Part shown: positions 48,603 to 60,215 of the stretch, piece after piece
Position numbering within the stretch: position 1 is the stretch's first letter
How the letters are laid out: every line of letters begins with the position of its first letter
DNA from: Liriodendron chinense
Taxonomy: Eukaryota; Streptophyta; Magnoliopsida; Magnoliales; Magnoliaceae
Reading direction: 5' to 3'
Length of the DNA: 64,000 bases
NCBI GenBank assembly: GCA_003013855.2
Contig: PVNU02003892.1
Location: 930,001-994,000, forward strand
Notes under the pieces: generated by a model
The model's database searches: none
What the model was told of the DNA's origin: nothing
Seen by the model: the letters and a program-made list of their open reading frames with translations, nothing else
Program-made: the position numbers and the translations under genes

Positions 48603-48847
48603 CGCAATCATCCCGTTTGATTTGCTGGACACGCGGCAGTTTCTCATCAGGCACACCAGACGAATGGGCGCTAGCATTAATTACGGAGGCACGTGGCACC
48701 CGACGCCTCATTTCTGGAGCTGGAAAAGCTGCGAAAAAGCTGGCCATCATAAATGCGGAAGCACGTTAAGTGAATCATGCGCGATTTTCTTCTACCCGCC
48801 TAGCTCCACATATAGACAAAACCCTTGGCATAGCTCTCCCCAATACC

Positions 48848-48866
48848 AAGGGTTTTAGGGGGCATC
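48848..48866 (+). other. Gypsy polypurine tract region
   Basis: AAGGGTTTTAGGGGGCATC lies immediately before the 3' LTR. The AGGGGG core is the likely plus-strand primer. Confidence 0.65.
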
Positions 48867-49804
48867 TGTTATAGGCAAAATTAGTTGTGGAGGGGTCGCA
48901 TCTCCTGGATGCGAGCAGCTCGGCTCGTGATCGTTAGGATGGGTCGCATCTTCTGGATGCGAGCAGCTAGGCTCGTGATCGTCAGGAGGGGTCGCATATC
49001 CTGGATGCGAGCAGCTCGGCTCGTGGTCGTCAGGAGGGGTTGCATATCATGGATGCAAGCAGCTCGGCTCGTGGTCGTCAGGAGGGGTCGTATATCCTGG
49101 ATGCGAGCAGCTCGGCTCGTGGTCGTCAGGAGGGGTCGCATATCATGGATGCGAGCAGCTCGGCTCGTGGTCGTCAGGAGGGGTCGCATATCCTGGATAC
49201 GAGCAGCTTGGCTCGTGGTCGTCAGGAGGGGTCGCATATCCTGGATGCGAGCAGCTCGGCTCGCGCTTGGCAAAAGGGGTCGTGCTTTCTGAATGCGAGT
49301 ATTCCTGACACGAGCAGCTCCCGACATCTGTGCAGTCATGAGTCTTTGCTTTTGGTTTGGACAGTCTTCGTATAATAGTTCCAGCAGCCCGTATAGGCCG
49401 ATTCCGGCTTATCTTCTTCAATGGTTCCGTATCTCAAGGGATTACTCTCAAGGAACGTAACTGACGCATGAGTTGTTGGACTAAATCACTCCTCTATCTA
49501 AGGATAAGAATCTTATTCCACGAAATCACCGGGATCTCGATATCTTACGTAACAGATTGGATCACTTCAGATCTATATAAAGGGATGACTCCATTAAGAG
49601 AGAAGTACACAATATTCAATCTCTAGCCTCGTTTTGTTTGGATATTCTTCTTCTTGCTTTGCCTGACTTAAGCATCGGAGGGCTAACAGCTGGACACCAG
49701 CCACCCCTAGTTGCTTTCTATCTTCTTACAGGTCCGGCAGAAGAAATCCTTATTGGAGAGAAAGTGAACGACCGGTGGGTCCTGTTGCAAAATCTGACGT
49801 TAAC
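48867..49804 (+). repeat. Gypsy 3' LTR, with one more minisatellite unit than the 5' LTR
   Basis: Same ends as the 5' LTR (TGTTATAGGC...GTTAACA). The minisatellite (about 48887-49300) has about eight units plus a degenerate one. TATATAAA is at 49574-49581. Confidence 0.92.
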
Positions 49805-50788
49805 ATAGACAATCTTTTGATTTTTGGTATAGATATTGAAATAATTAATGAAACTAAATCTTTTCTATCTTCTCACTTTGATATGAAAGACCTTGGAGAG
49901 GCAGATGTGATACTGGGGATTAAGATTGTTAGAAGTGAAAACGGTATATCTCTAACTCAATTCCATTATATTGAGAAGATTTTAAGAAAATATAACCACT
50001 TGATTGTAAACCTAGTGTGTACTCCTTTTGACCCTAGTATTAAACTAGAACGTAACACTGGTGAATGAATATCTCAGATTGAATATGCTAGTGTGATTGG
50101 TAATTTATCATATGCTATGAATTGCACTAGGCCTGACATTGCTTTCGCAGTGAGCAAACTAAGTAGATATTCTAGTAATCCAAGTGAAATGCATTGAAAT
50201 GCTATATATATGGTCTTAAGGTATCTTAAAAGGACATGGAACCTTGGTCTTCATTACCAGAGATTTTCAGGCCGTGGTAGAGGGATATAGCGATGCTGAT
50301 TGGAATTCAAGGTCAGATGATTGTAAATCTACTAGTGGTTGTATTTTTTCCATGGCAGGTGGAGCTGTTTCATGGAAATTTAAAAAACAAACTTGTATAG
50401 CTCATTCTACGAAGGAATCTGAGTTTGTTGCTTTGGCAGTAACTGGTGAAGAGGCTGAATGGATAAAAACTTTGTTAATAGATATACCCTTTTGGGTGAA
50501 ACCGGTACCACCTATATCCATTCATTGTGATAGCCTAGCTGCCATAGGAAGAGCAAATAATAAGTGCTATAATGAAAAATTCAGACAAATTCATCTGAAA
50601 CATGGTTGCGTTAGACAACTGCTAAAAAATGGTGTAATTACTCTGACTTCATAAGATCCAATGCAAACATTGTGGATCCTTTAACAAAAGCTCTAATTAG
50701 AGAAAACGTTTGGAAAACATTGAGGGAGATGAGACTTAAGCCAATAAAAAATGAATCACTAGAAATGGTAACCCAACTTAAGGACTAG
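49805..50788 (+). pseudogene. pol: Copia pol, part 2: C-terminal reverse transcriptase and RNase H (broken)
   Basis: Resumes directly after the gypsy 3' LTR with the rest of the YVDD box (read as VDN) and LLIFG. DLGEADVILGIKI and the SDADW, TSGCIFSMAGG, STKESEF and HCDSLAAI words of copia RNase H follow. Stops lie near 50066 and 50196, with frame changes around 50240 and 50650. The end is TAG at 50786-50788. Joined to the part before the insertion it covers the usual copia pol C-terminus. Confidence 0.88.
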
Positions 50789-51308
50789 AGATCCCAAGAA
50801 TTAGGTTCAATGGGACAAACAACCTTCCAAATGATTTCTTGGTCGAATTGTATTACACTCCAAGAGAAATTATTTCTCTGTTCCTCTCTGTGATGTTAGT
50901 AATGTGAATCTCTGTAACGGGTTAAGGATGAGTAAATCCTTTAATGAGTTTATAGCCTTGTTTTAAGGTGGGGTGATGAGTGTTACATAGACACCCTTGA
51001 TGAACTTACCTATATGAGTGTGGAAGTGGAGCCGCTTCCTATGACAATTAGGCTAATTCTCTAGAGTGCTCATGAAAAACCGGGATGATGCACATGGCTG
51101 TAACGTGCAGCCCTGAAACACCTTTGAGTAACATTTATACTATTGTGTATGTTTCATATACGGTCTACTTTAAAGAAATCTAGTTCAAGACTTGGTTCAC
51201 TAATTTCTTGTAGTCCAAATATGATTCACTATGTGAAGGTTCAAGACATTGTCACCTTCATTTATGCACAGTTGTTCTTCCTTTTGCCCGTATTGTTTTG
51301 ATTGAAAT

Positions 51309-51319
51309 AAGTGGGGGAT
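51309..51319 (+). other. Copia polypurine tract
   Basis: AAGTGGGGGAT lies immediately before the 3' LTR. This is the standard copia primer site for plus-strand DNA synthesis. Confidence 0.75.
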
Positions 51320-52261
51320 TGTTGTGTGTATTTCAAAACAAAACCATTCATACTTGTGTTGCTTTTGATTTTTGTCCTTTTGTGGTTTTCTTTAGTCCCA
51401 CATCGGATTAAGTGGGAGGAAGAAAAGTGGTTTATATACCTTTGTTCAATATAGACTTTTGCAATGTGTCTTGGACTATGCCAAAGCCCGTATACCCGCG
51501 CAGGGGGGGTGCAGTGGGCGGGAAAACTGGTCCGAAAATCTTTAACCGGGCGTGTGCGCACAGTGCACACCCACATATACTCGCGCGCAAGGGGGGTGCA
51601 ATCGGACCCCGATTGGCTTGGGCTGGCCCATTTGCTTAGAGTCTTGATGGGCTAGGTTTTGCCCAAATTAATAAAATTATTTTTTAACCATTGCTTTGAT
51701 CACGACCGTTAGATGTGGCCTACTTGATTAGGTCGTTACCATTGTGCGAAACGTGCCTTATTTATCGGGCACGTCGAAACGTCGTGACAATTTCTCTCAA
51801 CGGGTCTTTTTCTAATCGTTTTTTTTTTTTTTGAGTTTATAAAAAAGGAATAGGGTTAGGGTTTCAACATCGATCGACAAACCTTCTTTCCTTGCTATCG
51901 TCTTCCCCAATTTTCATCTTCAATTCAGGCTGTTTTCTCTGGGCAATAGGAAAGGTGTGTTTGGTGGTGGTATTGGTGTTGGGTTCTTCCATAGCTCGTG
52001 CATGCTGTGAAGGAACATATCTGGGGAGTTGTATCCTGGAGGTTGACGCGTCGTCATCCTTCTGCACCGGTTCTTTGCACCGAGGGGCACGAACTATCTC
52101 AAAGATAGCGACAGAGTACACACCTCGACCCAGAACCTCTTATTGATTTTATTGGCGATATCTGTCTTTCAGTAAAGCAGTTCGACATACCAAGTGTGAG
52201 GTTCCTATTTCTAAATTTATTTTATAAATTATTTCCCGTTTCCATTGAAGTAATTTCAACA
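51320..52261 (+). repeat. Copia 3' LTR
   Basis: Matches the 5' LTR over its whole length, starting TGTTGTGTG and ending TTTCAACA. The TATAAAA box is at 51838-51844. Confidence 0.92.
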
Positions 52262-53479
52262 ACGCATGGTCTCTATTTTGCGGAGCTTAACAATTTATGA
52301 GGGTATTCTGAAGAATATTCAAACTTGCAGGGTTATGCCATACTTCACAGGCTTTTTAAGGCTCGGGTACGTAAAATAACAAAAACAACAGTTATATAAT
52401 AGGGTTGAGCCAAACTACGCAGGCTTTTAGGGATTAGGTTAGCAAAATATTAAAGAAAGAAAGGTAAGATAGAGTGTGAGTGAGTGTAGATATGGTAGAA
52501 GTGTAAGGAATGTGTAGAGTAGAATACAGTTTGATTTTTTAGATTTAAGAGAAAAACGGGGAAGTCAGACATTCTTTAAGAGAAAAGAGATGGCGGACGT
52601 CCTTGCCTTCAACCCTACCGTGGATTTCGGCGTTGGCAACGACTTTTGTCTTGTTGATTGAGAGAGACAAAATCAGACGAGAGGTCCACAAAGAAGATGA
52701 CAGGGAACAAATGGTTAGAGAGCCGTGATCTCGGCTTCTGTGAGAGTTGTCAGGAAGAGCTCGGAATTATAGCAGATAATGCATGCTCTCAGCGTTTATC
52801 TGTTTGGTTGTGACATGGGAAGGTTGGCCGTTTATTAGGCAGAACTTCCTGGCAACCCTTCTCTGTGATCACTCGAGTTACTGGCACTCTTCTTGCTCTC
52901 TGATCACTTTGTGAAACCTACGACCCTTATTGCTCTCTCTTTTTTCTCTGGGCCCTTGGCCATCCATCCTCCTCTGGTCCGTTTAATCTAATCGGCTTAA
53001 ACATACCCACGACGTCTGGTTCATCGCATTTGATACAGAGTGGGCCACACATTGTAGGCATCAGTGTCAGGCTATGACTGGAAGATCAGGTGGTGGGAGA
53101 CAGGTGGCACGCGATGAATTTTGGTGGAATTTCAGATGCGTTTACTTATGAATGCAATTACTGAGTAAACGCATCCAAAATACAATTTTAGTTTATATTT
53201 ATGCCTCGCAGGCACCCTTAGGGTTGTACTCAACCGTATGAGTTCCTGCTAATGCGTCCATGTTCTAATCAATTCTTACCGACGGATAGCCTTGGGGTGT
53301 TGTTTAAGTCATACACTGCCATTGGCGGGATCTTCAACGAATAGGGTCAAGTAAAACCAAAGGTGGGGGCGTCGCCACGTTAATTTGTCCCCATTTAAAA
53401 GGACAGCATCCATGGATGCAGACTACACATTCACTGCATCCATGGATGTGGTACCCTAGGTGGGGTGTCTACATTTTGC

Positions 53480-55430
53480 TAAATCTCCTCAAAATCATAA
53501 AAAATTGTGAAGTAAAAACCATGTATTATACGAACGAAAAAGAGTGTCCAACCCCTTCCTTTTCTACAACCGAGCTTTTATTCAAAATATACGGTTGCAA
53601 AACAACCGCAAGAGTCACTTGAGTTGGGAAATCTTATGATTTCTCAACCATCAAGTGATTCTACGATTTCTAGTTGGTTGTAGATTCCAAGCTTCATCTG
53701 GATAGTGGTGACTCCAAGACAAATGCATTTTTACCTCTGAGCCAACTCCATATTGAAATAAAATCAAATCAGAATTGATGGATAGACAAAGAAAGCAGAG
53801 AAAGTAAGGGCATCATTTCGCCATGTGTTCACGCGTACGAGAGCGTTAACATATTCTTTATCTCTACTTCTCCTCTCTCCATTCCTCTATCTTTCAAGTG
53901 GCGATGCCTTAAGAAGACGTCAAAAGTTCTCTTTCAATTTCCTTTGACGTAGTATGTATATATAAGTAAGAATTAAAATTATATAAAGCGATTGATATGG
54001 CACTTTGTCATTATATATTCTTTCATGTGTCTTACCATATAAAAAGTACGTAATCTTGCATTAACTATATAATCAAATAAACCCAATCCCACCATCATCC
54101 ACAACCATCAATGCTTGATCCAATTCTTACACAAAGGTAGTGTTGGATCACAATTATCTTAATAATCAAAATTATTATTAAGTGTAATAAAAAAAAATTA
54201 GCGATTAAAAAAAAACCAACAGTTAAAAATCATTTGCAAAATATTTTAAGTGCCAGGCCCGGTTGAAAAATCATTCGATGATTGTTCCAATCTAACTAAT
54301 CTCAACTATGATAATGTTCGTAGGTAAGCAATTCAATAAAACATCCCGACTTCACTTAGGCTCAAGTCGAGTTTAGAACTCAACCAAGTCGAGGATAAAT
54401 CAGCCCCACCCCACTTAGTGGAGTCGAAGATGGTCATCTCATAGCTTGTCTGCACCATCAAGGCGATTATATAAAGTCCATTGTAGCTAATTCCTCTCTA
54501 ATTTTTAGTAATCCCATTTTATTAATTTAGCATGGTCGTCGAAACTTTTTTTATTTTTTTATATTTGGACATACGACACCCATTCACCTAGCCCCTGTTA
54601 CAGAATGAACTGAGTTCCCTCCCTTGAAACATATATATTATGCAATGAGCCACGAGTAATTCAATGATGTATGCGGGGAGAATAAGCTCGAAACCAAGTT
54701 CTCAATCTTAGTTTTTATCCTCAGGAGTTCTTTTTCTTCAAAGGGTTAAAAGGCTCGTGCTATGACTTCTCAAACTAAAAAACCCTATCTCGAATATACT
54801 TTAGTAATATACATACTAACTTTTTTACTTTTCACAGTTTATACCTTGATTTCTTTAGTACTTGTGATTTGCCTCTGAAATTTTTGTACTTTTTGTAAAA
54901 TTAAAAAGACTAAAAAAAATGGTAAAGATGATACAGAGACAAAAAACTGTCATGTTGAAATGATTTAAAAGTTAATTTTTATAAGTTTAGGATGAGCATT
55001 TTGAATCATTTTCATAAAAAAATAAGCTCTTTCATAGCGTCTTTTTTTAATTACATAATTTTATCATTATTTTGTATTCTAAATTCATAAAAAACCATAG
55101 CCATTTAGCAAGGGCCACCAACAATTACAGAAATAAAACAACCAACAATTACAGAAATAAAACACAGCCACTAATCAAGAGTTATAATAAAGATTTTAGT
55201 TTTTACTTTAATTTCATTTTAGAGAAACCCAATAACATATTAAAGGGAAGGCTACGTCTTGCAGATTGAATTAAACAATTATGATAAACAATTACCACTA
55301 TTCTATCTAATGCCTAATTACAGTCCTTTCATTTAGTTTAGGACCGCATATGCTGCCTTAGGAATAGCATGTGCCACGTTTCCACACGTTGGTTCTACCA
55401 TTTTGACTGTCGGCTGCCTTTCCAAGGGAG
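53480..55430. other. AT-rich intergenic stretch, no gene seen
   Basis: No frame with protein character. A small tandem duplication of CAACAATTACAGAAATAAAA lies at about 55119-55162. The remainder shows no recognisable element. Confidence 0.45.
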
Positions 55431-55432
55431 TA

Positions 55433-55921
55433 GATTAGGTCCGGCCCCAACTCATCTAAGACGGTGTTGCCCTTACCATGGGTCCCACTTTGATATATGT
55501 TTTCTCCATCTACATCATTCATCTAATTCTCCTATCATTCTAAGGCATGATACAAAAAAATCATGCAAAAATGATGCAAACCCCTTCAAATCCCACCAAT
55601 AAAAAATTCACACGGTCTACTGTTATGTTTTTGTAATGTTTATTTGACGCACAACATGTTAAAGAGGTCATCGGATGAAGGATAAAAAATAAATATCAGC
55701 TTGATCCAAAGCTTTAGTTGCCCACAACAAGTTTTCAATACTCAATCACCACTGCTTCCTATGGTATGGTCCACCTAAGATTTGGATCTTCTCCATTCTT
55801 GGGTAATCCCTAAGTGATCTGGAAAAACGGATGGACGGCGTGGATGTAGAAAACATACATCAAGGTGGGCCCCACGGTAAGGGCCACACCGTCTTAAGTG
55901 CGGCAGGGGCCGCACCTAATC
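55433..55921. mobile_element. Foldback element, ends GATTAGGT/ACCTAATC (489 bp)
   Basis: The arms match inward through CGGCCCC, TAAGACGGTGT, GGGNCCCAC and TTGATATATGTTTTC and their reverse complements. The core has CACCACTGCTTCCTATGGTA and GGATGGACGGCGTGGAT, as in the other family members. No coding capacity. Confidence 0.78.
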
Positions 55922-56905
55922 CGCTTCCCTTTCCACTTCGACGGAAGCTTGCTGTCCGCGTCGCGTCTCTATCAGAGACCGTTCGACGAACACGCGTCTG
56001 CATGTCGTCGGATGTTTCATGTATACGTATATGGTGGAGCCCAAGTGGAATTTTTTCTCATGAGTTTGGCCACGTGTCGGAATTTCAACGGTCACTGAGA
56101 ATCTCTGCACGAGATCTGGGTCTCGCAGTGAAAGCACGGTGCGACCAACCAGGCCCCCCTCGTGACCCAAGACCAGAATTAATACTCTCAAAATGTCGTT
56201 ATTGCCCATCGAAGTTGTAATATTTACGCACGTATCCTTCAGTCTCTTCTCAAAAACGCATCGACGGTGGACAACATTTATGAACTAGGCTGTGCCTAAA
56301 CACTTCCTAAAATAAATAAAAAAACCCATCAAGAATACACGTGGCATAATAACAACCCTTACAAATGGTGGGCTATGGTTTAGATGGTCATGAACAGATA
56401 AGCTACTGACCGTTGGACGATGAAGATGGAAATTATCCACAATCAACAAATAAATTTTCAATAATCAGAGGAACATATTTGAAATTTGAACGGTAGTCAG
56501 CCCACAGCGGGGCTTCAAGTTTTTTAAGGTATTGTAGGGCATGTATATAATTTTTAAGTGCATGCTTATCAAGCATCACACGCCAGAGTATCAAATAACT
56601 CCCCGTTGCTTAAATGGGGTTGGGCTGTGTTACTGTTACCCGTCCACTCAGTGGCTCCAAAAGGAACGGCTAAATGATAATAGAGTAAAATGGGCCTCCA
56701 AACCGTTGGCCTACTGCTAGTTGTTCCACCATACCAACAATCTCCGGAACGTATTTGCCACGTGTACATGGGGAAGGAGCTGTCCATGACACGGGTTCCC
56801 TGCAAAGCCTTTCACAGCAAGTTCCTCAGCTGGGAACCTAGGTGTGCCCCCCTTGATGTTCGTCAAAATTCCACTACGTGTATCTGTTTTTTGAGTTTGG
56901 ATTGG
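55922..56905. other. Intergenic, no gene seen
   Basis: A short GC-richer patch (55930-56200) gives overlapping open frames on both strands, but none has a recognisable domain. The rest is unremarkable. Confidence 0.4.
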
Positions 56906-56911
56906 CCTTAA

Positions 56912-57211
56912 GAGGATTTTCTTGTTTGCCAACTACCTAATTAGTCCAGGTTGTCGAATTCAGATTGTCTGCTCATCCCCAATAGGATTTTCTTATTTGC
57001 TGATGTTTGATTGGTCCAGCTCAATAGTGACGACAGTGTTAACAATGTCAGTGCTTAGTTGGACCAATCAGGTAATCAGCAAAAAGAAAAATCCTGTTGA
57101 AGTCAAGTAGATTGGACTCGATCTTGTTAGCACTTTTGCATTTAATGCAGTCAGTACTGATGTGTGCTGAACTAGACCAATCACACATAGGCAAACAAGT
57201 AGATCATGTTG
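56912..57211. mobile_element. Nested foldback element
   Basis: The inner palindrome is 56980-57099 (CAATAGGATTTTCTTATTTG...and AAAAAGAAAAATCCTGTTG), with arms of about 40 bp. It is bracketed by an outer, diverged pair of the same arm at 56912-56945 and about 57160-57211 (TTGTTTGCC.../GGCAAACAAG). One copy may have landed within another. Confidence 0.7.
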
Positions 57212-57389
57212 AAGCTGTGTAGATGATTCGGATTTGGATTCCTAGTTTTTTTTTTTTTTTTTTTTTAACTATTATTAGGAAATGTGAAAGAAAAATAGTT
57301 GAATTCAACACTCAAGTAAGCCTACTAAAGGAAAAGTCGGGTAGAAAAAATCATACAGTTGAAACCTCCCTAGTCCACAGTGACGTTTA

Positions 57390-57610
57390 TATGCCATCCA
57401 TACCGTTCATAACTTCATTCCTGCTGTAACGAATTGAAAACATATGTGGCCCCACGAATATTTCAATCCTCACGTTTTTGGCCCACTAGATATTGGATCC
57501 GATCAATTTTTCTCTCATATCGTAAAACAAGCTCAAAAAAATGGATGGACGGAGTGGATTTCTCACCCACATCACGGTGGGCCCATCTAGATTCCCAGCG
57601 CAGGAAATCC
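57390..57610. repeat. Partial GGGCCCACC-family foldback
   Basis: Contains ATGCCATCCATACCGTTCA at the left and AATGGATGGACGGAGTGGAT and CACGGTGGGCCCATC at the right. The central part is shortened. Confidence 0.55.
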
Positions 57611-58254
57611 ACGTCCAGCTGTCAAGCTGCATGTTGTCGGCTAAATTGTGGCATTCTCGGCGATCTATACTAAGGTCGAGGGCGGTCCGGGGATTGAGGT
57701 TGCAAATATCGTGACTTCCAGTGAGTTCGTCTTGCCTCTGCTGCGAAGCATCATCTTACGTATGTCGCGTTGAACTGAGCCATGTTTTGAGATGTTACAG
57801 AAAATGAACCGTCCATATTCTTTTTATTTACACGAAGAAGCTAATAACCTATAAAAACTTTTCACTGATTGTCCTAATCTTCGATTACTGTAGTTGAATA
57901 CGAGCCAATCAAAAATTTCTTTTCAATGTTCCACATTGATCTTCACATGGTGATGGTCATAATCACACGTTCAAAACAATTTTCTTCTATTTCTCTGTAT
58001 ATTAAAGATTCTCCAGAATAGACGGTTCCGATCATAAGAACATTCATCATATGGCCTCTGCCACCACGACGGACGCTTTGCAGTATAGGCAAAACAAACT
58101 CATTTCAAGAATCGAGTGCAACGTAGGCGCGGCTATCACGCCTATGATGCTAGCATTGAAAGAAGCGCGTATCTTAATCAACCATCAACCGTCGACCAAG
58201 ATCCCAAAAAGAAGAAGAAGCAGAGAGGGATCACTTTTCCTACACGGATTACCT

Positions 58255-58715
58255 GGAAGTTTCGTAGATGGGGCCCACCATGATGTTTATGATTAATCCA
58301 CCCCGTTCAACCGTTTTGGAAGATCATTTTAGGACGTAAGACCAAAAACAATACGGATTCAAACCTTAAGGAGGCCATACAGGAGGGAAAAAGTAGGAAA
58401 GAAATCCCTACCGTTGAAACATTCAAATGGACACAAGTTCTATATTAGGCTAAGTTTTGGTGTTTTCAGTTCATCCTAAGTGTGATGACCTTTTAAACGG
58501 TTTAGATTGCATATTAACATCAAGGTGGACCCATGAAACTTTCACCGGTAGGCGTTTCTTTACCCACTTTTCACTCTCGCATGGCTCCTTGAGTTTTGGA
58601 TTAGTATCATTTTTTATTTAACATCCTAAAATGAGCTTAAAAAACGGATGGACGGGATGGATTAATCATATACATCACGGGATGGATTAATCCAAAACAT
58701 CACGCCTTTCGCAAG
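58255..58715. mobile_element. Foldback element of the GGGCCCACC family
   Basis: The left arm has GATGGGGCCCACCATGATGT, ATTAATCCACCCCGTTCAAC and GATCATTTTAGGACG. The right arm has AAACGGATGGACGGGATGGA and ATACATCACGGGATGGATTA. The last ~30 bp of the right arm are duplicated (CATCACGGGATGGATTAATC, then TCCAAAACATCACG). Confidence 0.65.
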
Positions 58716-59649
58716 CAATCCGCTTCCTGCACTCTTGACTTCAGAGCTAAGGTATGCATGCAGGGCTATGTGATAGAAAAATGTGGGGAGGAAAATGATA
58801 GATTCGGGGTCCATCGTGATGTTTATAAGCCATCCGAACCGTTTATAAGGTAATTCCCATTGGGATAGACCCGGACATCCACTAGGTGGGCCCCACATGA
58901 ATGAGTCTAGTGCTGAAGTTGCTTTGCGTTGAATGTGGACTGTTGGTCATTTTCATCACAGCCATTCATTTTTTTCGGTGAAAGTGTGGTACTAGACCGG
59001 CCTTATATGTTGGTCGGTGGATGTTTTTGATTGTTCCATCTGATGATCGGCCCAGATGTGCAAAAGGTGCACCACATTGGTAGTGTGTACTTTATAGCGC
59101 TCATCGTTGGATTGAAAAACTTGGTTAGTCCAATCGATCAATCCAAACCGTCCATAAGGTCCATCACACGTTTCAAGAGGAGATTCAAAATTACCACACT
59201 CATCTGATGATTTCATCCATGCGTAAGCTAGCCTTCTTTCTAACATCCACTCGTTTTCCAGGCCTTGGATGTAAAGGTTACGCCTTCCTAATTACAATGA
59301 TTCTTCATAATCATAAGCAATCCACAATGGGATCGAACAAATAGACGGTTCAATTTTACAATAGGCCCACTTCGAAACAAATGATCTCGACGGCCCATTT
59401 TGGGCGGATGGTTAGGATCATCCGATTTCAGTGAAATTTTCATGGTACCTCATGAATTATATTATGTGCTTAATGAATGGCCCAGATTGATCAATCAAAC
59501 TATCCAAATCTGTACGGATGCAACCTGGAGCAATGTAACGTGTAGAGCACCGGATCTGGCGTCATTTGCGCAATTTAATAAATAATTAGGTACAACATAA
59601 ACGCGGATTGTGTACTACCTCGACGAGGACTTGCTAGAGACCGACGGTC

Positions 59650-60105
59650 TTGGCAGGGGTTCTGTGGGGCCCACTGTGATGTATATATTTCATCCACACC
59701 ATCCATCCATTTTGAAAGATCATTTTAGGGCTTAAGACCAAAAAGTAGGCAGATCAAAGGCTCCAGTGGACCATACCACAGGAATCAGTCGTGACTATGA
59801 TAATCACTGCTGAAACCTTCCTAAGGTCCACTGTGATGTTTATTTTCCATCCAAACTGTTAATTATGTCACAGAGACATGGATGAAGATAAAAGATAAAT
59901 ATTATCTTGATCCAAAACTTCCGTGGTTTCCTAAGAAGTTTTCAACAGTAAGAGTTCAATCCCAGCTTCTTCCTATGGCGTGGTTTATTTTAGCTTTTGA
60001 TCTGCCTAAGTTTTTGTTTTTGTTCCTAAAATGATCTTTAAAAATGTATGGACGGTGTGGATAAAACATATAAATAACGGTGGGCCCGTTTCTAGCTAGG
60101 TCCTG
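59650..60105. mobile_element. Foldback element of the GGGCCCACC family, upstream of the transporter gene
   Basis: The left arm has GTGGGGCCCACTGTGATGTA, CACCATCCATCCATTTTGAA and GATCATTTTAGGGC. The right arm has CCTAAAATGATC, TATGGACGGTGTGGATAAAA and AACGGTGGGCCCG. It ends only about 0.1 kb before the repeated promoter region of the transporter. Confidence 0.72.
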
Positions 60106-60215
60106 ATGGGGGTAGTACCATATTCGCGTCCAACATAAACTACTTGGGAATCCTACTCAAACTCCGCCTTCTTCTTCAGTCGGTTCTGTGTCTCCCATAG
60201 AAAACGGCACCCCAA

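Larger units (their letters stand above)
38952..49804 (+). mobile_element. Ty3/gypsy Tat-type LTR retrotransposon nested in the copia element (10.9 kb)
   Basis: LTRs at 38952-39844 and 48867-49804 start TGTTATAGGC and end GTTAACA. The 5-bp target duplication is AAGAC (38947-38951) versus TAGAC (49805-49809). The order is gag, protease, reverse transcriptase, RNase H, a second RNase H, integrase. After pol comes a long 3' region with tandem repeats and an antisense gene. The second RNase H, the large 3' region and the antisense frame are features of the Tat lineage. The LTRs differ by roughly 4-6 percent in aligned stretches by eye, less than the copia LTRs, which agrees with the nesting order. 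Confidence 0.93.
35046..52261 (+). mobile_element. Ty1/copia LTR retrotransposon (17.2 kb including the nested gypsy element)
   Basis: Two LTRs (35046-35985 and 51320-52261) both start TGTTGTGTGTATTTC and end AACA. They are bordered by ACACA (35041-35045) and ACGCA (52262-52266), a 5-bp target duplication with one change. The domain order between the LTRs is gag, protease, integrase, reverse transcriptase, RNase H, the copia order. Removing the nested gypsy element leaves about 6.4 kb. Many stops and frameshifts show that it is dead. The LTRs differ at roughly one base in ten in the first 230 bp by eye. Confidence 0.93.
34510..53473 (-). mobile_element. Possible old LTR-type element (minus orientation) hosting the copia insertion
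   Basis: At 53473 the minus strand starts TGTAGACACCCCACCTAGGG, a start common in plant gypsy LTRs. At 34835-34855 the minus strand reads GGTGGCAACTCCGTT, a word often found just inside such LTRs. The flanks 34510-35045 and 52262-53473 would be one LTR split by the copia element. There are no coding remnants and no placed inner border, so this is tentative. Confidence 0.3.

Noticed and set aside
48881..49421. Arg/Ala-rich repeat frames over the LTR
   Set aside because: Translation of the LTR minisatellite. Not conserved as protein, and present on both strands.
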